Shown one piece after another: positions 40,236-44,139 of a stretch of DNA of 44,139 bases. The translations under genes and the position numbers were made by a program. This stretch comes from DASSJT01 sp035691065. GTDB lineage: Bacteria; Actinomycetota; Actinomycetes; Actinomycetales; Dermatophilaceae. A model generated the notes under the pieces. That model saw nothing but the letters and a program-made list of their open reading frames with translations. It was not told where the DNA came from and ran no database searches. Numbering within the stretch: the stretch's first letter is position 1; the number at the start of each line of letters is the position of its first letter. The stretch lies in contig DASSJT010000195.1 in NCBI GenBank assembly GCA_035691065.1, forward strand, positions 1 to 44,139, given 5' to 3'.

Positions 40236-40883
40236 TCACTCCCCTTCCGCTGCGTCGATCGGCGGCACCACGCCGTGCCGGCGGACCAGCACCACATGGA
40301 TCGCGACGATCAGGCCTACTGCCAGGGGCAACAGGACCACGTGCCAGAGCAGCATCTGTCCCGGGTTGAGCACGTTGAACCAGTTGCCGAAGCCCACGGC
40401 GTTGAGTCCGTCCTTCGCCTGGGTGCTGATCCACTGTGAGTCGAAGTTGCTCTGCGAGAGGTAGCCGGTGAACGCCGTGCCGATCGAGGCCAGGAAGGCC
40501 ACCACTCCCGTGATCCACGTCAGCGTCCGGTGGCCGCGCCACGCAGCCATCCAGAACTTGCCCCACAGGTGGATCACCATGAAGGCGAAGAACAGCTCGA
40601 CGCTCCACAGGTGCACCGAGTTGACGTAGCGGCCGAGGCTGGACACGTGCCACCAGGCGACGCCCCCGATGGCCAGGACCACGCCCGAAGCCACCACGAC
40701 CAGCAGGGCGGCGAGGGTCAGGACCCCGAAGACGTAGATCCACGAGGCGACGTATGCCGGCTGGCGGTCGGGGAGGGCCTGTCCCTCTGGGACCAGGTGC
40801 AGGACGCGGGTGCGCAGCCATGTGGTCCAGCTGTCGTGGACCCCCGGTGACGGAGCCTGCTCGGCTCCCCGCATGGTGGTCAT
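40236..40883 (-). CDS. Cytochrome b6-like (N-terminal-type) membrane protein
   Basis: This 215-residue protein has four main membrane helices. Histidine pairs spaced as in cytochrome b6 are H91/H105 (HLWSVELFFAFMVIH) and H181/H196 (HVVLLPLAVGLIVAIH), the ligands for two b hemes. It corresponds to the N-terminal half of cytochrome b only. No quinol-site PEWY motif and no full C-terminal domain are present, and no Rieske or c-type gene is nearby. It probably moves electrons across the membrane for an unidentified partner. ATG 40883 overlaps the stop of the small gene. Confidence 0.85.
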   Translation of the reverse strand: MTTMRGAEQAPSPGVHDSWTTWLRTRVLHLVPEGQALPDRQPAYVASWIYVFGVLTLAALLVVVASGVVLAIGGVAWWHVSSLGRYVNSVHLWSVELFFAFMVIHLWGKFWMAAWRGHRTLTWITGVVAFLASIGTAFTGYLSQSNFDSQWISTQAKDGLNAVGFGNWFNVLNPGQMLLWHVVLLPLAVGLIVAIHVVLVRRHGVVPPIDAAEGE

Positions 40884-41098
40884 GACCCGCTCCACGGGTG
40901 GTCGCCCCTGCGATCGCGGGGCCTGGGGAACGGAATGACGAGCGCGAGCACGAACACGACGACCATCGCCAGGATGACGAGGAGGTTGGTGAGGCTGATC
41001 GAGATGACGCCCCAGTGGATGTAGCGTCCCGCGTCGGTGGGCAGGGCTGGCAGTGCGCTCAGTGCGGGCAGTGCGGGCAGTGCGGCAAGGCTTCTCAT
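40880..41098 (-). CDS. Small single-pass membrane protein of the cytochrome b operon
   Basis: This 72-residue protein begins with a repetitive ALPALPALSALPALP stretch (DNA repeat at about 41047-41090). One membrane helix follows (about 31-56), then a short Arg-rich tail. No family is recognised. AGGTGG lies 6 bases before ATG 41098. Its stop overlaps the cytochrome b start (ATGA). Such small helices are often accessory subunits of membrane redox complexes; this is inference. Confidence 0.65.
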   Translation of the reverse strand: MRSLAALPALPALSALPALPTDAGRYIHWGVISISLTNLLVILAMVVVFVLALVIPFPRPRDRRGDHPWSGS

Positions 41099-41187
41099 GG
41101 GAACCACCTATTGTCGAAACCGCTCGGGCAAGGCGCAGTTCCTCCCGTGGCTGCACGGAGCACACTGCCCCCAAACCCGTATTCCTG

Positions 41188-41209
41188 GCAAGGGACCATG
41201 GTCCCTTGC
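41188..41209. promoter_or_regulatory. Perfect 22-bp palindrome resembling a DosR/DevR box
   Basis: The core AAGGGACCATGGTCCCTT is flanked by GC on both sides, giving 22 symmetric bases. GGGAC-C-AT-G-GTCCC differs from the mycobacterial DosR consensus GGGAC-T-WW-A-GTCCC only at the symmetric T and A. It lies 90 bases from the cytochrome b operon start and 57 from radA, so it could serve either; the respiratory operon is the better fit. Confidence 0.55.
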
Positions 41210-41265
41210 GCCTCTTCCGGCGGCGCGTTCCCCATCTTGTCGGCGCGGGCTCATAGGGTCGCGCC

Positions 41266-42645
41266 ATGGCCTCGAAGACCCGCTCCCCCGGCTACCGCTG
41301 CTCCGAGTGCGGGTGGACTGCCGTGAAGTGGGTGGGACGCTGCGGCGAGTGCCAGGCCTGGGGCACGGTCTCGGAGGTGGGTGCCGTCTCGGCCCGCACA
41401 GTTGCGGCGGCGCGCGTCGACCGGCCCGCGCTCCCGATCGGAGACGTCGACGCGCGCCGCAGCGAGGCCCGCAGCACCGGGGTCGGTGAGTTCGACCGGG
41501 TTCTCGGCGGCGGGCTGGTGCCGGGTGCGGTCGTGCTGGTCGCGGGCGAGCCCGGCATCGGCAAGTCGACCCTGCTCCTCGACGTCGCCGCCCGCGCGGC
41601 CCGGTCGGGTGACGGCGCGAGGGTGCTCTACGTCAGCGGGGAGGAGTCGGCGGCCCAGGTGCGACTTCGAGCCGAGCGCATCGAGGCCATGGCCAAGACT
41701 CTCTACCTCGCGTCGGAAACCGACCTCGCGACGGTCCTCGGGCAGATCGAGGCGGTGAAGCCACAGCTCCTGGTCGTCGACTCCGTGCAGACGATCGCCA
41801 GCACCGAGGTCGAGGGCGCCGCCGGCAACGTCGCCCAGGTGCGGGAGGTGGCGGCGTCGGTGATCCGCATGGCCAAGGGCCAAGGCATCGCAGTCCTGCT
41901 GGTCGGCCATGTCACGAAGGACGGCTCGATCGCCGGACCCAGGGTCCTCGAGCACCTCGTCGACGTCGTCGTGCAGTTCGAGGGCGACCGGCACTCGCGG
42001 CTGCGGCTGGTGCGGGCGGTCAAGAACCGCTACGGCCCGACCGACGAAGTGGGCTGCTTCGACCTCAGCGACGTGGGCATCGTCGGACTGGCCGACCCCA
42101 GCGGCCTGTTCCTCTCGACCCGCGCCATCGAGGTCCCCGGCACCTGCGTCACGGTCACTGTGGAGGGCCGTCGACCGCTGGTGGCAGAAGTCCAGGCCCT
42201 GGTGGCCCGCACGACGATCCCCACCCCCCGGCGGGCCACCAGCGGCCTCGACGCCTCCCGCGTCGGCATGATCATCGCGGTCCTCGACCGCCGCGCCAAC
42301 GCTCCCATCGCCCAGAGCGACGCCTTCGTCTCGACGGTCGGCGGAGTGCGGCTCACCGAGCCGTCGAGCGACCTCGCGGTGGCCCTGGCCATCGCCAGCG
42401 CCATCCTCGACCGCCCGCTGCCGGCGGGCACGCTCGCCCTCGGTGAGGTCGGGCTCGCCGGAGAGATCCGGCCGGTCAGCGCCGTGCCCCGCCGGCTCGC
42501 CGAGGCCGCGCGCCTGGGCTTCCAGACGGCATACGTGCCGTGTGGAGTCCTGGGCAGCGGTCCGACTCCCGAGGGCATGAGCGTGGTGGAGGTGCCCGAC
42601 CTCGCCACGGCCGTGCGCACGTCGCTCGTCGCCCATGCCCGATAG
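41266..42645 (+). CDS. radA: DNA repair protein RadA
   Basis: This 459-residue protein has an N-terminal four-cysteine zinc finger (C12, C15, C26, C29). The RecA-like ATPase has Walker A GEPGIGKST at 94-102, the RadA motif KNRYG at 253-257, and a C-terminal Lon-protease-like domain (TLALGEVGLAGEIRPVSAVPRRLAEA). RadA helps branch migration in recombination. In Bacillus and mycobacteria it is linked to DisA and lowers its c-di-AMP synthesis. disA follows after 54 bases. Confidence 0.95.
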   Translation: MASKTRSPGYRCSECGWTAVKWVGRCGECQAWGTVSEVGAVSARTVAAARVDRPALPIGDVDARRSEARSTGVGEFDRVLGGGLVPGAVVLVAGEPGIGKSTLLLDVAARAARSGDGARVLYVSGEESAAQVRLRAERIEAMAKTLYLASETDLATVLGQIEAVKPQLLVVDSVQTIASTEVEGAAGNVAQVREVAASVIRMAKGQGIAVLLVGHVTKDGSIAGPRVLEHLVDVVVQFEGDRHSRLRLVRAVKNRYGPTDEVGCFDLSDVGIVGLADPSGLFLSTRAIEVPGTCVTVTVEGRRPLVAEVQALVARTTIPTPRRATSGLDASRVGMIIAVLDRRANAPIAQSDAFVSTVGGVRLTEPSSDLAVALAIASAILDRPLPAGTLALGEVGLAGEIRPVSAVPRRLAEAARLGFQTAYVPCGVLGSGPTPEGMSVVEVPDLATAVRTSLVAHAR

Positions 42646-42699
42646 GCGCCCGATAGACTTTGCGCTCAGATGGTTGGGGAAGCAACAGATGGAGACACG

Positions 42700-43776
42700 G
42701 TGAGCCCCACGCAGGACGAGTTGCTGCGCGCCACTCTGGCGACCCTTGCACCGGGCACCGAGCTGCGCGACAGCCTCGAGCGCATCCTCCGCGGCCGCAC
42801 CGGCGCACTCCTGGTCTTCGGCTACGACAGGACCGTCGAGCAGATCGCCAGCGGCGGCTTCCCGCTCGACGTCGAGTTCTCCTCGACCCGGCTTCGCGAG
42901 CTCGCCAAGATGGACGGCGCGATCATCCTCGACCGCGACGGCACTCGCATCCTCCGCGCGGCCACCCAGCTCGTGCCTGACCCCTCGATCGAGACCAGCG
43001 AGTCGGGCACCCGCCACCGCACCGCCGAGCGGGTCGCCAAGCAGACTGGCTACCCCGTCATCTCGGTCAGCCAGTCCATGCGCATCGTCGCCCTCTACTT
43101 CGCCGGCGGCCGCCACGTCCTCGAGGACTCCTCCGCGATCCTCTCCCGGGCCAACCAGGCGCTCCAGACCCTGGAGCGCTACAAGGCTCGGCTCGACGAG
43201 GTCACCGGGACCCTGTCGGCCCTGGAGATCGAGGACCTCGTGACCGTCCGTGACGTCGCGAGCGTGCTCCAGCGTCTGGAGATGGTCCGGCGGATCAGCG
43301 AGGAGATCAGCGACTACGTCCTCCAGCTCGGCGTCGACGGGCGGCTGCTGTCCCTCCAGCTCGAGGAGCTGACCGGCGGGCTCAGCAACGACCTCGAATG
43401 GGTGATCCGCGACTACCTGCCCGAGTCGCGCAGCAGCCTGACCATGGACCAAGCCGTCGCCAACCTGACCGCCCTCGACTCCACCGAGCTGCTCGACCTG
43501 TCCGCCGGCGCCAAGGCGCTCGGGTTCAACATCGTCGGCGACTCGCTCGACTCGGCGGTCAGCCCGCTCGGCTACCGCCTGCTCAGCAAGGTCCCCCGGC
43601 TGCCCGGGGCCATCACCGACCGCCTGGTCGACCACTTCGGCGGCCTCCAGAAGCTCCTCGCGGCCAATGTCGACGAGCTGATGGACGTCGACGGCGTCGG
43701 CGAGGGCCGGGCCCGCCTCGTGCGTGAAGGTCTTTCGCGGCTGGCCGAGTCGAGCATCCTCGAACGCTACGTGTGA
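42700..43776 (+). CDS. disA: DNA integrity scanning diadenylate cyclase DisA
   Basis: This 358-residue enzyme makes the second messenger c-di-AMP from two ATP molecules. The cyclase motifs are DGA at 72-74 and GTRHRT at 103-108. A helical linker and a C-terminal helix-hairpin-helix DNA-binding domain follow (VDGVGEGRARLVREGL). GTG 42700 is chosen because GGAG lies 5 bases upstream and the protein then has the length I recall for M. tuberculosis DisA; an ATG at 42670 in frame is the alternative. c-di-AMP controls K+ uptake in many bacteria, so the RCK gene in this window is a possible but unproven target. Confidence 0.94.
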   Translation: MSPTQDELLRATLATLAPGTELRDSLERILRGRTGALLVFGYDRTVEQIASGGFPLDVEFSSTRLRELAKMDGAIILDRDGTRILRAATQLVPDPSIETSESGTRHRTAERVAKQTGYPVISVSQSMRIVALYFAGGRHVLEDSSAILSRANQALQTLERYKARLDEVTGTLSALEIEDLVTVRDVASVLQRLEMVRRISEEISDYVLQLGVDGRLLSLQLEELTGGLSNDLEWVIRDYLPESRSSLTMDQAVANLTALDSTELLDLSAGAKALGFNIVGDSLDSAVSPLGYRLLSKVPRLPGAITDRLVDHFGGLQKLLAANVDELMDVDGVGEGRARLVREGLSRLAESSILERYV

Positions 43777-44139
43777 CCGCGGCGGCGCAGCTCCACGGGC
43801 CAGTCCTCGACTGGTATGCCGGGTGCGCCCGGGACCTGCCGTGGCGCCTTCCCGAGGCCACGCCGTGGGAGGTGTTCGTCTCGGAGATCATGCTCCAGCA
43901 GACGCCCGTCGCCCGCGTCGAGCCGGTGTGGAAGCAGTGGGTGACGCGGTGGCCGACGCCCCGTGCGCTCGCGGCCGAGCCGGCCGGTGAGGCGGTGCGC
44001 GCCTGGGGGCGGCTCGGCTACCCGCGCCGTGCCCTGCGGCTGCACGAGGCGGCGATCGTCATGGTCGAGCGACACGGCGGCGCAGTGCCCGGCACCCACG
44101 CCGAGCTGCTCGCCCTGCCGGGCGTCGGTGCCTACACCG
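43773..44139 (+). CDS. mutY: A/G-specific adenine glycosylase MutY, N-terminal part (partial)
   Basis: The first 122 residues are present and the gene runs off the window. The start GTG overlaps the disA stop. Visible are LDWYAGCARDLPWR, the catalytic-Glu segment SEIMLQQTPVARV (Glu at about 39), and the helix-hairpin-helix LPGVGAYT at 115-122. MutY removes adenine mispaired with 8-oxoguanine. The iron-sulfur cluster and the recognition domain lie beyond the window. Confidence 0.93.
   Translation, partial: MTAAAQLHGPVLDWYAGCARDLPWRLPEATPWEVFVSEIMLQQTPVARVEPVWKQWVTRWPTPRALAAEPAGEAVRAWGRLGYPRRALRLHEAAIVMVERHGGAVPGTHAELLALPGVGAYT

Noticed and set aside
41251..43635. A 794-codon open frame on the minus strand
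   Set aside because: It is antisense to radA and disA, both certain genes. The composition (Glu, Gly, Asp, Arg, His) is that of a shadow frame.
877..43820. GTATGCCG as a Chi-like or KOPS-like polar word
   Set aside because: The two orientations are nearly equal across the window, with no strand switch, so a polar recombination or translocation word is unlikely.
1..44139. tRNA or rRNA genes, insertion sequences, prophage and toxin-antitoxin pairs
   Set aside because: I looked in the gaps and among the small frames. I saw no cloverleaf with a T-loop, no rRNA-like sequence, no transposase or integrase motif and no toxin-antitoxin pair.

Overview
The window is high-GC DNA with GTG starts, ATGA/GTGA overlaps and long antisense shadow frames. 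This fits an actinomycete, most likely a Micrococcales/Intrasporangiaceae-type organism (family placement is inference). Gene content and order recall the Mycobacterium tuberculosis block from about Rv0496 to Rv0548 (ppx, TIM barrel, proC, bldC-like gene, bS22, galE-like, acyltransferase, hemA-C-D-B, hemL, ccs genes, menA/E/B). The rex-hem genes next to a BldN-type sigma factor also recall Streptomyces. These synteny statements are from memory, not from a search.

Layout. 1-3098: menaquinone genes (menB 3' end, menE, menA) with a small PLDc_N membrane protein and a divergent hemerythrin-like gene. 3129-10004, minus strand: a packed run marR-hemL-histidine phosphatase-tlpA-ccdA-resB-ccsB-DUF4229, joining early heme synthesis to cytochrome c maturation; yceI diverges from marR across a palindrome-containing promoter. 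10783-13327: a PfkB sugar kinase divergent from a GH4 glycosidase. 13328-13789: gene-free DNA with a 168-bp inverted-repeat unit. 13790-19616, minus: the rex-hemA-hemC-hemD-hemB operon behind a promoter overlapped by a Rex operator. 19802-22181: glutaredoxin, BldN-like ECF sigma factor and DUF5667 membrane protein (candidate anti-sigma). 22232-25357, minus: acyltransferase, SDR protein, bS22 and bldC. 25599-32243: acuC, an RCK K+-channel regulator, two acetyltransferases, proC, a GT39-like membrane protein and proline dehydrogenase. 32368-36340, minus: ABC exporter genes with a TetR regulator, a TIM-barrel protein and Ppx/GppA. 36376-39108, plus: a cysteine-rich protein, a methyltransferase, a GyrI-like and an SRPBCC protein. 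39236-41098, minus: a three-gene operon with a short cytochrome b6-like protein. 41266 to the end, plus: radA, disA and the 5' part of mutY.

How the parts work together. Much of the window serves respiration: menaquinone (men), heme (hemL, hemA/C/D/B), cytochrome c assembly (ccdA, tlpA, resB, ccsB), redox sensing (rex), and a cytochrome b operon next to a palindrome resembling a DosR/DevR hypoxia box. 

The most unusual signal is genome-scale. The word GTATGCCG (or its complement CGGCATAC) occurs about 30 times in 44 kb in both orientations, inside genes and between them, and once as an inverted pair forming a terminator-like hairpin. Its density and behaviour resemble DNA uptake sequences, although nothing here shows its function.
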